Of a stretch of DNA of 64,000 nt, positions 40,898-50,900 are shown in pieces. The notes below the pieces were generated by a model that was not told the origin of the DNA, did not search any database, and worked only from the letters and a program-made list of their open reading frames with translations. The translations under genes and the position numbers were made by a program. How positions within the stretch are numbered: position 1 is the first letter of the stretch; each line of letters begins with the position of its first letter. This DNA is from an uncultured Sphaerochaeta sp. Its GTDB lineage: Bacteria; Spirochaetota; Spirochaetia; Sphaerochaetales; Sphaerochaetaceae. Location: positions 62,001-126,000 of the forward strand of contig NZ_OY763408.1 in NCBI RefSeq assembly GCF_963667405.1, read 5' to 3'.

Positions 40898-41511
40898 TCC
40901 TCGTTCTCCTTATTCCCTTCTATCTCATCGGGGTGGTCTTGCACCTTGCTGATGCAACCTTCCCCCTCATGCTTGCGATCACCCCGTTCTCCATTCTGGG
41001 CACCTCCATCCTCGGGTTCTGGTTTGAAGCCAGGGCCAAGAATACGCCGTTGTTGGTTTGGGCCTTGGGCACGTTCCTGGTCACCCTTGCCCTGGAGATT
41101 GTCGGGGTTGCCACCTCGCTCATCTTCGGAGCCTACACCTACGGTCCGACCCTTGGTCTCAGCGTGTTGGGTGTTCCCCTCCTCATCGGCATCAATTGGA
41201 CCCTCATCATCCTGGGGTTGGCCGAACTGGTCGGGAAGTATTGCAAGCAGCCCGTGGTGGTCGCTTTGCTTACCGCCTCCCTTACCGTCGTCTTTGACTA
41301 TGTCATGGAACCGGTGGCCATCGCCTTCGACTACTGGACATGGACCGGAGGGGGCATCCCCTTGCAAAACTACATCGCGTGGTTCTGTATTGCTTTTGTC
41401 TTCGCATTGCTGTATCAACAGAGGAAGGTGAAGGCAACCAACACGGTTCCCACCCTGATCGTGCTCATTCAGTTTGTTTTCTTTCTCCTGTTGAGGATAT
41501 TCGCCGTATGA
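40867..41511 (+). CDS. CruF-like carotenoid hydratase (DUF422)
   Basis: The 214-residue membrane protein has seven hydrophobic helices and the DUF422 core EIVGVATSLIFGAYTYGP followed by LGVPLLIGINW and an internal DYVMEPVA with acidic residues. Relatives are CruF 1,2-hydratases (myxoxanthophyll and bacterioruberin pathways), which add water to the psi end of acyclic carotenoids. Position after crtB supports that. Hydroxylated psi ends are known from the carotenoid of Spirochaeta aurantia. The gene starts 31 nt before the crtB stop and overlaps the next gene by 4 nt. Confidence 0.82.
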   Translation: MQTFSKTERLILVLLIPFYLIGVVLHLADATFPLMLAITPFSILGTSILGFWFEARAKNTPLLVWALGTFLVTLALEIVGVATSLIFGAYTYGPTLGLSVLGVPLLIGINWTLIILGLAELVGKYCKQPVVVALLTASLTVVFDYVMEPVAIAFDYWTWTGGGIPLQNYIAWFCIAFVFALLYQQRKVKATNTVPTLIVLIQFVFFLLLRIFAV

Positions 41512-42389
41512 AACAGTTGCTGATGGCCTTGATGATCATCCTATTCTCCTTCTCCCTGAGTGCTGAGGTCCTGCCCGAGCAGAGAAGTGCTCCGGTATCT
41601 CCCGAGCGTCCTCCGGTACGCTATTGGAGGCCGACAGAGAGTGGCAATCCCTTGGTACAGACGCTCCCGGGGCTTGAGCAACCCCGTCCTGTTCCGAAGA
41701 GAACCGACCCAAAACTGCTGGTGGTGCTCTATCACAACATCGTCTTCGGGCGCACCGGAAACATTTACAACCGTGACCTGTACAATTTTGAGCACGATCT
41801 GGCCTATCTGAAACGCAACTACACCATCACCAACTTTACCGAGTTGCCTGCTCTCAAGTCCTCAACCGATGCAGCCATCATCACCTTTGATGATGGGGAT
41901 CTCTCCCTGTACGGCATCGTGTACCCCTTGTTCCGACAGTATGAGCTGGAGGCAACCATCTTCTTGGTGCCGAACTTCATCGGGGAGGTGGGCTACATGA
42001 GCTGGGAGCAGGTGAAGGAGATGAGCGACTACCGCACACAAGAGGGAAAGAAGCTCTTTCACTTCGAATCACACAGCCTGACCCATCGCCCGATGGGCTC
42101 CCTCGGCGAGGAAGAGATTGTTCAGGAACTGAAGGAGTCGAAGGCACGCATTGAGGAGCACACCGCTTCCGAGGTGACGGTTCTTGCCCTCCCGTTCGGT
42201 GATGGCGAGGGAAATACGGCAATCATCAACGCTGCCAAACAATTGGGGTATACCACGATCAGGACCTCGAGACCCCAAGCCACCTTGCTTGGGAAGCTCA
42301 ACCCTTGGATTGTTCCTGCCCTCAATGTGGAGAACTACTCCACCGATGTCTTTGTCCAGAAAGCCTTGTCCCTTACCGGGAGGTTCTGA
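41508..42389 (+). CDS. Exported polysaccharide deacetylase
   Basis: The 293-residue protein has a signal peptide (MKQLLMALMIILFSFSLSAE) and a NodB/CE4 domain with AIITFDDGD (catalytic base and metal Asp), HFESHSLTHR (metal His pair) and LALPFGDGEGNT in place of motif 3. A PgaB-like role, deacetylating poly-N-acetylglucosamine-type exopolysaccharide, is plausible because a PgaC-like glycosyltransferase is encoded 700 bp away on the other strand. Peptidoglycan deacetylation is the alternative. ATGA overlap with the DUF422 gene keeps it in the carotenoid operon. Confidence 0.85.
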   Translation: MKQLLMALMIILFSFSLSAEVLPEQRSAPVSPERPPVRYWRPTESGNPLVQTLPGLEQPRPVPKRTDPKLLVVLYHNIVFGRTGNIYNRDLYNFEHDLAYLKRNYTITNFTELPALKSSTDAAIITFDDGDLSLYGIVYPLFRQYELEATIFLVPNFIGEVGYMSWEQVKEMSDYRTQEGKKLFHFESHSLTHRPMGSLGEEEIVQELKESKARIEEHTASEVTVLALPFGDGEGNTAIINAAKQLGYTTIRTSRPQATLLGKLNPWIVPALNVENYSTDVFVQKALSLTGRF

Positions 42390-42390
42390 G

Positions 42391-43137
42391 ATGACCAAAC
42401 ACCTGTTTCTTCCTTGCCTGCTGCTACTCCTTCCTTCCCTGCTGTTCGCTGAACCGGCAACCTTGGTTCGGACCCCGCCCAGGGAGATGAAATTCGGAGG
42501 TCTCAGCTGGAGACTGAAGAGCAGCATCACCCCCACAGCTCCCGGTCCCAACTACTATCGGGCAACAGAGGATTCTGTCTGGGTGGATGATTGGGGCATG
42601 CATCTGACAATCAAGCAACAGGATGATGTGTGGTGGGCGACTGAGATCTTCACCCGTGAGCGGGTGGGGTACGGCACCTACACCTTCAGCGTGGAGACTG
42701 ATGCACGCACCTATGACCCGCATGTGGTGGCAGGTTTCTTTACCTGGGACACTGCACCTGAGGAACATAACCGGGAGATTGACATTGAGTTTGCAGCCTG
42801 GGGGGAGCAGAGCGGCACCACCTTCCAGTATGTGGTGCAGCCGTATACCGACCCCTCACGAATTCTTGTTTTCGATCCCAAGCTGAACGGAAACCTCACC
42901 ACCCACCGCATTGTCTGGACGCCCGACGGGGTGAGCTTTTCATCCTACCACGGTCAGGTTGATCCCGACCAGGAGGGGAGCGAGCAGTTGCTGATAAAGA
43001 AGTGGACCTATCCGAATGCCCCAAGCGAAGGAAGAGTGCGCTTTCGCATCAACCTCTGGCTCTATCAGGGGAAAGAGCCGAAGGACGAGGTGCATATGGT
43101 GATCACTTCGTTTTCGTTTGAGCGCTGGCGACCTTGA
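42391..43137 (+). CDS. Exported GH16-like glycoside hydrolase
   Basis: The 248-residue protein has a signal peptide (MTKHLFLPCLLLLLPSLLFA) and a beta-jelly-roll with NREIDIEFAAWG, the ExDxE catalytic motif of GH16. Surrounding strands such as VWWATEIFTRERVGYGTYTF and VVAGFFTWDTAPEE fit laminarinase/lichenase-like members. It is expected to cut or trim a surface or environmental beta-glycan. It starts 1 nt after the deacetylase stop. Its last 35 nt overlap the convergent glycosyltransferase gene. Confidence 0.82.
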   Translation: MTKHLFLPCLLLLLPSLLFAEPATLVRTPPREMKFGGLSWRLKSSITPTAPGPNYYRATEDSVWVDDWGMHLTIKQQDDVWWATEIFTRERVGYGTYTFSVETDARTYDPHVVAGFFTWDTAPEEHNREIDIEFAAWGEQSGTTFQYVVQPYTDPSRILVFDPKLNGNLTTHRIVWTPDGVSFSSYHGQVDPDQEGSEQLLIKKWTYPNAPSEGRVRFRINLWLYQGKEPKDEVHMVITSFSFERWRP

Positions 43138-45952
43138 AGCCGGTGCGTACCTGCGCACCCCAACCCCGATTCTTGCGCATGGCACTGAAGTAGGCGCTTA
43201 CCCGCCACAAGCTGATCACCTGACGTACCCCGAAGTTCTCAATGATGGCCATCCGGATGAGCCTGAGCATGTCCTTGTTTGAGTAGAGGGCCCGGTCGAA
43301 CTCACTGATGAACAGGGAAGCAAGGGAGACCAGGATGCCCAACAGGATGGTTGAGGTGAAGAGGGCAAGCGCGATGGGCAGGTTGATCAGGCCCAAGAGA
43401 AATCCGATGAACACAAACAGAAGCCCCTGTGCCTCTACAAACGGGCCGATCAGTTCGAAGACAAAGTAGTAGGGCAGGCCCACCAAGCCCAATCTCCCGT
43501 ACTTCGGATTGCCGATCATGGTGCTGTGGAACAGCAGGATGTCGATCAGGCCGCGATGCCAGCGGTCACGCTGTCGGCGCAACACCTTCCATTTTTCAGG
43601 GACCTCGGTCCAGCAGTTGGCATTGCTTGCATACTGGACCCGATAGGGCAGGTGCCGCTCGCGCATGTAGCGGCTGAGGCGCACCACCAGCTCCATGTCT
43701 TCGCCCACGGTATCCTTATGGTATTTCCCGCTTTTGGTCAGATAGCCCCCGGTTGCAATGGTTCGGTCGCGATGGAAGACACCGAACGCTCCGCTGATGA
43801 TCAGCAGCAGGTTCATCCTCGCCCACCCGATGCGACCGGTCATGAAAGAACGTATGTACTCGAGGCTTTGCAACCTGGCAAGGAATTTGTGCGGAAGCGC
43901 TATCGAGTCCAAGGAGCCCAGTTCGACATCACAGCCGTTGACCGGGCAGATGTTTCCCCCACTGGCAATGGACTGGACCTGGTGGTCGAGCATGACGGAG
44001 ACTGCACGCAACAGGGCATCCGACTCAAGCAGGCTGTCAGCATCGATGCCACAGAAGAACTCACATTTCGCGACATTCAGTCCAAGGTTCAATGAGTCAG
44101 CCTTGCCCCCGTTCACCTTGTCCACCACCACCAGGTTGGGTATGTTCTTGTTTCGGTAGATACCCCTCAACGGGCGGGTTTTCAGTCGCCTTGGCACCAA
44201 TTGGTCTCGCTTCTCAAGGTTGAAGTAGTTGATGAGCTTGGCAAGCGTATCGTCTTTTGATCCGTCATTGACCACGATCAACTCAAAGTCAGGGTAGTGC
44301 TGGTTGAGCAGGCTGTTGGTGCTCTCAATGATGTTTGCCGCCTCGTTGTACGCCGGGGCTATGATCGAGACCGAGGGCAGAAGCCCTTCGGTGAAGAGCA
44401 TCTGCTTGTCCTTTGCCCGCCAGAGACGGTTCTGGACTGCAGCACCGCGCAGGGAAATACCAAGGATGGCCAGGTAGATGCAGTTGATCGTCACCGAGTA
44501 GAAGACCAGCAGGTAGTTGAAGCGCACCACGTACAGCTTAACCAATTCCATCAAGGAGAGGTCTACCAGGTTCGGCAACTCAGAAATGAGGATGATCAGG
44601 GGGAAGATGAGCAGGGTGAGCAGGAGCAAGAGGGTGAGCATCATGCGCTGGGGCTTCTCCTGATGAGGTTTTGCCGCTTGCTGTACGGTCGGTGGCTTGG
44701 GGATGTCGAGGGCTTTGAACACCGAGGGGTGGAGGTAGGCAAAGAGCAGCAGTCTGAGGTTTTTGCTTCGCTTGGCCATGGTTCTGATGAGCTTGCCCAG
44801 TTCAGCGTGCTTCTCACTCTCCTGATTGGTATTGAGGAATTGCACCAGACCACTGATATGGTTCTGGCTCACCAGACTCGTCACCAATGAGGTGATCCTC
44901 TCATCCAAAGGTCCCTGGTGGGATTCCAGAATGTAGGTGAGGCGATTGTCGAGTATCTTTGCCAGGACTTCGGCCTCACTCTTCGAGCGCTTCTTCTCAA
45001 AGAGGACAAGCAGGACACGTATCAGACTAGGATCCCGGTAGGCCATTTCGGAGATGCTCTGTACCAACTGCTCGCGGATATCGATGCGCTTGGCGTACTT
45101 GAGCATGGCGGGAAGCAGGTTCTTGTCCTGCCGCTGTGCGTATGCCCTGATGACAAAGGGAAGGGTGCTTCGGTATGGGCTTTCCAGAAATGGGGGAGTA
45201 TGCAAGGTTGTTGGGTAGTGCAGGCAGAGCACTTCCAATGCGGCTTTCCTGATCAGGATGTTCTTTGCCTGTGCTTGGCGGATGAGAAAATCCTTCAGCT
45301 CCTCGGTGGGATAGGACTTTGCATACTGTGCCACGAGCAGGGAAAAGTAGGATCGGTCGATCTTGAGGCGGTTTTTGAGATACGGGAGCAACATGGTCCC
45401 ATAGCTGACCAAGAGTGCCCTATACCGCCCAGCCATCCAGGGAGTGGCCTTCCTGAGATGCTTGAGCATGATGAGGATGGCCTTGCGTTCCTTTGCCTTG
45501 GACAGTGCCTCAAAGAGATAGAGCACCACCACCTGCTGCTTTTCCTGCTCCAGTGCCCCCAGCAGGGCTTGCCGTACATTCTGCTGGTTTGCCAGGCGCT
45601 TGAGCTGGACACACGCTTCAATCCTTCTGAGAACGAATGGTGATCTGAGACCTTTGGTCAGTGAAGAGATGAGTTTTGAGGAGGCCAGATACGCTTGGAT
45701 TTGCTTCTCCTGATCCTCCGGCAAGACAAGAGAGGATGCCAACCGGTTGTAGAGCTTGAGCAACTGCTTGGGGTGGATTTGTCCGAGATCGAGTGCTCCT
45801 TGTGCAAGCTGGCCCAACAGCAGTGCCTCGGTCCTGAGCCGTTGCTTGTTTGCTCGTGTACGGGTAAGACGGAGCAAGAGCAGCGAGACCATGACCAGGA
45901 GGTCGGCAGCTACCACACTGAGGGTGATGATCAGGGAAAGGTTGGACGACAT
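43103..45952 (-). CDS. HEAT-repeat/GT2 processive glycosyltransferase
   Basis: The 949-residue protein begins with one membrane helix (about 5-28), followed by about 400 residues of paired helices resembling HEAT/armadillo repeats, then membrane helices (about 436-500), a GT2 domain (about 527-800) and four or more C-terminal helices. GT2 motifs are APAYNEA, VVNDGSKDD, DADSLLE, GED and QRDRW (QxxRW), as in PgaC, hyaluronan and cellulose synthases. It should polymerise and extrude a polysaccharide. No PilZ domain is visible. The ATG is 1 nt after the upstream sensor gene stop, so it is the third gene of its operon. Confidence 0.88.
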   Translation of the reverse strand: MSSNLSLIITLSVVAADLLVMVSLLLLRLTRTRANKQRLRTEALLLGQLAQGALDLGQIHPKQLLKLYNRLASSLVLPEDQEKQIQAYLASSKLISSLTKGLRSPFVLRRIEACVQLKRLANQQNVRQALLGALEQEKQQVVVLYLFEALSKAKERKAILIMLKHLRKATPWMAGRYRALLVSYGTMLLPYLKNRLKIDRSYFSLLVAQYAKSYPTEELKDFLIRQAQAKNILIRKAALEVLCLHYPTTLHTPPFLESPYRSTLPFVIRAYAQRQDKNLLPAMLKYAKRIDIREQLVQSISEMAYRDPSLIRVLLVLFEKKRSKSEAEVLAKILDNRLTYILESHQGPLDERITSLVTSLVSQNHISGLVQFLNTNQESEKHAELGKLIRTMAKRSKNLRLLLFAYLHPSVFKALDIPKPPTVQQAAKPHQEKPQRMMLTLLLLLTLLIFPLIILISELPNLVDLSLMELVKLYVVRFNYLLVFYSVTINCIYLAILGISLRGAAVQNRLWRAKDKQMLFTEGLLPSVSIIAPAYNEAANIIESTNSLLNQHYPDFELIVVNDGSKDDTLAKLINYFNLEKRDQLVPRRLKTRPLRGIYRNKNIPNLVVVDKVNGGKADSLNLGLNVAKCEFFCGIDADSLLESDALLRAVSVMLDHQVQSIASGGNICPVNGCDVELGSLDSIALPHKFLARLQSLEYIRSFMTGRIGWARMNLLLIISGAFGVFHRDRTIATGGYLTKSGKYHKDTVGEDMELVVRLSRYMRERHLPYRVQYASNANCWTEVPEKWKVLRRQRDRWHRGLIDILLFHSTMIGNPKYGRLGLVGLPYYFVFELIGPFVEAQGLLFVFIGFLLGLINLPIALALFTSTILLGILVSLASLFISEFDRALYSNKDMLRLIRMAIIENFGVRQVISLWRVSAYFSAMRKNRGWGAQVRTGFKVASAQTKTK

Positions 45953-45953
45953 C

Positions 45954-47954
45954 TCAAGCCCCCTTCTCGCTGATCAGCCTGATAAGGCCGGTCAGCTCAT
46001 ACAAGGAGAGTGGACGGGAGAAAAAGTGGCGGATTCCCAGTTCAAAGGCACGGCTTACCGTACGTTCCTGCTTGTTCACTGACATAAGAAGGAAGGGGAT
46101 TCTTCCCAAGGAAGGTCTGGCAAGCAGATCCTTGCGCAAGGTAAGACCACTGAGCTTGGGGACCAACAGTTCACTGATGATCAAGTCGGGAGGAGCCTCT
46201 GTGACCAGGCGTTTCGCCTCCAGCCCATTGGAACAGACCAAGACGCGATACCCCTCCTTGGTGAGTGTCTCAGTAAGCAGGTCGCGGTCAAAGCCTGGGT
46301 TGTCCACAAGCACGATGGTAAAGGCCGAACGGCTGCCCACCTTGCTCTCAGAGGAGGAGATGAGTACACCCCCTCCCTGCTTGCGTGCAAGCCTCAGCCT
46401 GAACAGGGTGGTCTGGTTTACCAAGGAAATGATTCGGGTACTGTCGTTTTCCAGCTCGGGGGGGATCTCATCGGAGTGGAAGAGTCCCATGGACACCGTG
46501 ATGGGGACAATGAAACGCTCCTCCGCAGCAATGAGGTTTCTCAGGGCATTGGCCCGCTCGATGGCCTGTGGTTTGGTCAGCGATGTGCACAGAAGGCTGA
46601 AGAGACCCCCGCTGAGCCTGCATACCTGTACATGATCCTCCACATTGCGTACCAGCAGGTCAGCAAGGATACGCATGGTGCGGTCTCCCTCGCTGCTTTC
46701 GAAGTCGAGATTGATGCGATCGAGGTTGTCGATGCCCAGCACCAGAATGGCCAGTCCATGCTCGGTTTTCTCCATTTGGAAGAGGGCTTTCTGCAGGAAA
46801 GCGAGATAGAACTCATTGTTGTACAGCTTTGTCACTGGGTCACGGTAGAGACTCTCCTCAAGCTCCCTGAGCCGCTGCTGTGTCTCTCTCAGTTCTTGGG
46901 CACTCTCTTGAGCCTCTTGTTTGGCTTTTACCGCCAAGGTGGAGAAGGAGAGCGGCAATGGGAGGTCATACTGGTTGGAGAGCAGCTCGACAAACGAGGA
47001 GATGGAGGTGAGCCAGCCTACTCCCTTCTTCTGCTCGAGGTAGGAGAAGAACTGCTCCCACAGCTCTGATTCGCCGATGCTTGTCTTGCTGATCACCTTC
47101 TTCCTGGTGTTGATGGTGAACGGCCCCTGCTCGAAGGCAGTGCGGACGGCTTCCTGGCCGTGCAGGGTTATCAGGCGGGTCACCACCTGGTCCAGGAGGG
47201 CACGGATGCCTCCATCGAGGGGCAGACTCTGCTTGCGGGGTTGCAGAAAGAGTCCGCACGGCATCTCTTTCAGGGTGTCGATATGCTTTTGGATGTTTTC
47301 ACGGATGACAGAACCATGCTGGGGACAGATGAGCGCAATCGAATAGCTGTCCAGACTCTCCATGCCGGCTTTGAGAATCTCGTGGCTGGGCATGTACACT
47401 TCATGGAAGGCTTTCATGCCATCGAGGTAGGAGTCATCGGCATAGAGGTGCCAATCGGCGGTGATGGAGCCAAAGAGGTCTCCGCTGACCAACGCCTGTT
47501 GCTCGGGAAGATAGCTCATGATGGCACCGGGGAAATGGAGGTACGGGGTGAAGATGAAGCCGATGGAGCTCCCATTTTCCATCGTAAAGGAGTACTTATG
47601 TTGGTTGACCAAGTAGAAGGTGCTCCTGAACCCGTAGTGCTTGAGTATGAGGGCGGCACGCTCGTGGCAACAGAGTACTCCCCCAAAGCCTGCTTCCTCA
47701 AAGTAGGAGACGGCATAGCAGAGATCGGGATCCTGATGGCTGAGGACAATGGCTTCCAGCCGGTCCATGGAAAGAAGGCTCAGGGTCTTTGCAAGGACCT
47801 CTTTCCCGTCAAGAGCACTGCCGGGGTCGAACAGGATTCCCTTTCCGTCCTTGATGAGAAGATACGGGTTGCATTGCAGGTTCTCATAGGTGTTTTCAGA
47901 GCCCACCCACCAGAGTCCTTCGGCCAGCTGAACAGGTTTGGTAAGGTCAATCAT
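45954..47954 (-). CDS. ODP-like metal-site sensor with degenerate GGDEF and pseudo-receiver
   Basis: The 666-residue cytoplasmic protein has three parts. Residues about 1-230 are a metallo-beta-lactamase fold with ligands H73-x-D75-x-D77, H140, D159 and H213, like the flavodiiron/ODP domain that binds O2 at a di-iron site. Residues about 365-535 are a GGDEF domain whose active site reads SGGLF (448-452), so it is probably not a cyclase. Residues about 546-666 are a receiver domain with Glu595 replacing the phosphorylated Asp. All three look like signal-reading modules. It overlaps the upstream hydrolase gene by 8 nt and abuts the glycosyltransferase gene. Confidence 0.82.
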   Translation of the reverse strand: MIDLTKPVQLAEGLWWVGSENTYENLQCNPYLLIKDGKGILFDPGSALDGKEVLAKTLSLLSMDRLEAIVLSHQDPDLCYAVSYFEEAGFGGVLCCHERAALILKHYGFRSTFYLVNQHKYSFTMENGSSIGFIFTPYLHFPGAIMSYLPEQQALVSGDLFGSITADWHLYADDSYLDGMKAFHEVYMPSHEILKAGMESLDSYSIALICPQHGSVIRENIQKHIDTLKEMPCGLFLQPRKQSLPLDGGIRALLDQVVTRLITLHGQEAVRTAFEQGPFTINTRKKVISKTSIGESELWEQFFSYLEQKKGVGWLTSISSFVELLSNQYDLPLPLSFSTLAVKAKQEAQESAQELRETQQRLRELEESLYRDPVTKLYNNEFYLAFLQKALFQMEKTEHGLAILVLGIDNLDRINLDFESSEGDRTMRILADLLVRNVEDHVQVCRLSGGLFSLLCTSLTKPQAIERANALRNLIAAEERFIVPITVSMGLFHSDEIPPELENDSTRIISLVNQTTLFRLRLARKQGGGVLISSSESKVGSRSAFTIVLVDNPGFDRDLLTETLTKEGYRVLVCSNGLEAKRLVTEAPPDLIISELLVPKLSGLTLRKDLLARPSLGRIPFLLMSVNKQERTVSRAFELGIRHFFSRPLSLYELTGLIRLISEKGA

Positions 47955-50900
47955 GTGCATGCTCCTCGGAAAAATACGCAGCAAGCAGGGGATAGCTTGT
48001 TTTCAGTCGTTCCTGATAGACAGGCTGGTTCCAGGTCGGCAGCGTATAGCTGATGCTGCTTGTTGCATCCAGTACGGTGCTTCCCGCCTTGTTTGCCGCA
48101 ACAACGCTCAATACCAACGCATCGGTTGCGCTGGTGGCGATCACGTCACGAAGCGGATCACTGTAGAAGGTGCGTTCATCGTCCAGGACCTGGGCTGATG
48201 AGGGGTCGCTGATATTGATGCGTGTCCAGGGAATTCGTACCTCAAGATGGTTGCCATCCATCGTCCAGTGGTTGGTTGAGCCAACAAGATTCCCATAGCG
48301 AAGAAGACTGGCATCCTCATATCTGGCCTCGATAGGTGTCCCATCGCCAAGGGCTCTCTTCTTGTTGATGAGCTTTTCCATCGCCAGAAAAGCTGCATGC
48401 TGCTGCAAGCCTTCAGAGGTCGAGAAGCCAAACTTGGTGTAGTCGGCCTCCTTGATGGCCAAAAGGCGGGAGGTTTGCGCACCATCGAGTATGACCAGAT
48501 ACTCCATGCCCGTTTCCGAGAGAATATCCAGGGAGGGAAGATACTTCTGCTCCCCGCGATTGCGGTAGAGGGTGTCGATTCCCACCAGCAGCTGCTCCAT
48601 CCCAAAGTTCAGCGGCTTTGCGAGGGTGATATCCAAGGTAAGGAAGGAGACATCACTGCGGACTTCAACCCGCCTGATGAACGAGTCTGCGGTATAGGTG
48701 GCACCACTGCGTGCCGGCTTGACCGCTTCATAGGCAAGGATGCCGTAGTTTTGTTCGGGATCGATGCTGTTGTGCCAGAGTATCTGGCGGTCATAGGGAA
48801 CCATGAACGGCTCGGTGGTCCACGTCTTCTTGGCCCACTCATCCATCCATTCGAAGATGATACCCCCGCTGTACCCTTCGGCTTTCATTGCCTCGAACAT
48901 GCGGATGATGCCCTGTGCCTGCGCCTGCTCATCCAACCCGCCGTGATGATAGCCATCGGGACTGGTATGGGCGTTGCCCATGCCTGTGGCGATGCCGAAC
49001 TCCGCCACAACGGCCGGGTAGGTGCTGTGTCCTTCCATGAAGGCCTTGAGGTAGCCGCCGTAGCGGAATCTTCCCTTGGCATCAGTATAGAGGTCGAATG
49101 AGGGTTCGTTGTTCATGAAGTCTGGGTAGTTGGGATAGATGTGGTAGGAACCGAAGAGCCCGGCCTTGTTCTTCTCTCCCAGCACCAAGTGGTTGATGTC
49201 CACGGTGGTGCGGTCGTTGTATTCGCGGACTTTCTTGCCTTCTTCGTCCCGTTCGGAGTCGTGCTCAAGGAAGTCGAGGGTGGGCCAGTTGACGATGGAC
49301 ACAGGGGTTTGCCGGTTGTAGGTCTTCTCCTCATAGGAGAGCAGGAAGTTACAGCTCTGCGCCAGCCACGATTCGGTGGGGCTTGCATCGGTGGTGGTGC
49401 TCAGATACTGGCCGATGAAGCGATATCCCTCATGCTGGGCATCGGTTTCCTCCACCTCGTGAGGTTCCAGCTCACGACCTACCAGATAGCCGATGAGATA
49501 AGGACTTACATCTGCGGTGTAGGTGCCCCATGCTCTTCCTTTTCTCTCTGCAATGGATGCCCTGCCGTGCACTGCATCGACCACATGGCGTATCTCTTCC
49601 TCGAACGATTGCTGGTAGGCCGGCCTGAGGTAGTCGTGCCCCGGGGGCTCCTCCTCAGGCCAGACTTCCTGCAGCAGGTAGAGTTGCGTATCGGGGTGGA
49701 GGCGGTTGTAGAGGGAGAAGGCTTGGTAGAACTCCGGGTCAAGCAGGGTGTAGATGCGCAGCGTATTCACTCCCAGCTCTCCCATCTGTTTCAGCCACCG
49801 GTAGTAGAGGCTCTTGTCCTGGGGGAATTCTGTGAACCACTTGCCGGGCATGGCTGTACCGAGATTCATGCCGTAGATGAAGAGAGGTTGCCACGTGCCG
49901 TCCTTGAAGACCTGGATCTCCCGGCCTTGGGTGCGGGCAGTGAGCTCTACATCCTTTTCGAGGAATGGCTTGGATTCTTCCTGGGGGATGACGAAATGCT
50001 TTCGTTGCTGGGCTTCCTCGAGAATGGCTTTCAGGAGGGGGAGATAGATCTTCCAGAGGAAGGCTTTCTCGCCTGCAGCGACACGTTGCATCAGGGTATC
50101 CAGACCCATGGCACGACTGAAACGGAGCTTGTCCCTGCTGAATGCCCAGTTGCCGCTGAAGTAGTAGGAGAGGTGATGTGCAGTCTGCTTGAGCTGGATT
50201 GCCGGAAAGGATGAGGGGATCCCATACGAGGCGAGCAGCTCAGCTCCCCCGGCGGTGGTGTCCAATGCATAGGTTGCAAGGACGGTGGTGCCGGCAAGAC
50301 TTTCGGTGATGTCAAACAGTTGTGAGTAGGGCAGTGAGCCGGAAAGTCCAAGACGTCTTGTTCCCTCTTCAGTGAACTGGAATTGCAGGGCGTCCGGCCC
50401 CAATTCGATTCCTTCCCTGAGGACCACGACCTCATCGTGGATATTGGAGAGGATGATTCCTTTTCCTTCATACTCCCAGCTTTCTCCGAATTGCTGCAAG
50501 ATCCAGGCGGGGACCTCCCCCTTGGGAGAGAGGTCGTGGACATACATTCCGGTCCAGCCAGTCCACCGGGTTCCCAACAGCTGGTAGAGCTCGGCCTGGA
50601 CGTAGGAAGGGGTGGGGGTTGCGAAGGTGTTGTATTCGGCTATGACGGTACTGCTCTTGTCTTGGTTGAGAAACGTTCTGATCGCCTCGGCATCGCTTTC
50701 GGATGCTCCTCCCCAGATCAGGTTGCTTACTCCGGTAGCTTCTCCAGAACGGGACAAGCCCTCTGCGTTGCGGTAGATGCCGTAGGTGTCGGCAAGATAG
50801 AGCACGTCGGTCCGTTCATCCAACAGCGACAGGTCCCGTATCGGATCCTCTTTCCCGGGATGGTAGCCAAGGTAGGAGCCTGCCTTGCTGAAAAACATGC

